Assembly: GCA_030867875.1 (NCBI GenBank) | Contig: JAOWCC010001589.1 | Coordinates: 85,273,537-85,337,536, forward strand | DNA length: 64,000 bases | Reading direction: 5' to 3' | Source: Actinernus sp. WN-2022 | Lineage: Eukaryota; Cnidaria; Anthozoa; Actiniaria; Actinernidae | Numbering within the stretch: the stretch's first letter is position 1 | DNA letters: not shown here | Content: more model-generated notes on this DNA | The model's input: the letters and a program-made list of their open reading frames with translations, nothing else | The model's database searches: none | Told to the model about the DNA's origin: nothing

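Overview
This window looks like nuclear DNA of an animal, most likely an anthozoan cnidarian and probably a stony coral. The basis is short GT-AG-bounded exons spread through A/T-rich introns, several tRNA-derived SINE families (one carrying the core TGTGAGTTGAGTTTGTTGG that I associate with coral and anemone genomes), many short inverted-repeat transposons, and a Polinton/Maverick relic. The species cannot be named from sequence alone.

The whole 64 kb is one gene on the minus strand: an orthologue of the giant deubiquitinase USP34. I could place 51 coding exons (about 6.7 kb, roughly 2,230 codons). They run from the window's right edge (internal N-terminal-half sequence) through the catalytic USP domain (about 42.2 to 34 kb) to a C-terminal exon cut by the left edge. 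The true start and stop codons lie outside the window. Identification rests on recalled human USP34, to which nearly every exon aligns colinearly, and on reading phases that agree across almost all junctions. Two gaps remain: a stretch of about 26 residues between exons 10 and 11 was not found, and the exon 44-45 junction is out of phase by one base with the obvious splice sites. I saw no second protein gene of the host.

Layout, right to left: 64.0-59.2 kb, exons 1-5, including a 1,050-base exon; 59.2-52.7 kb, one long intron with two nested-looking transposons; 52.7-45.8 kb, exons 6-10 plus a Tc1-like element, a 36-base minisatellite and other MITEs; 45.8-42.6 kb, an intron with LINE and SINE debris; 42.6-34 kb, exons 11-20 encoding the ubiquitin protease domain; 34-24.7 kb, exons 21-29; 24.7-21.0 kb, a 3.68 kb palindromic Polinton derivative only 27 bases from exon 29; 20.3-0 kb, exons 30-51 with several tandem arrays.

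The most unusual items are non-genic. (1) A near-perfect palindrome of 3,680 bases has Polinton hallmarks (AG...CT ends, 6-base duplication CATATA) and an inactivated integrase chromodomain in each arm. (2) A 31-base minisatellite of about 31 units contains about 24 exact CREB/ATF sites (TGACGTCA). (3) A SINE has its tRNA D-arm expanded into about 26 tandem 17-base units. (4) Tandem duplications span the 3' splice sites of exons 18, 19 and 44, creating duplicate acceptors; the exon 44 duplicate was later hit by a TTAA-flanked transposon.
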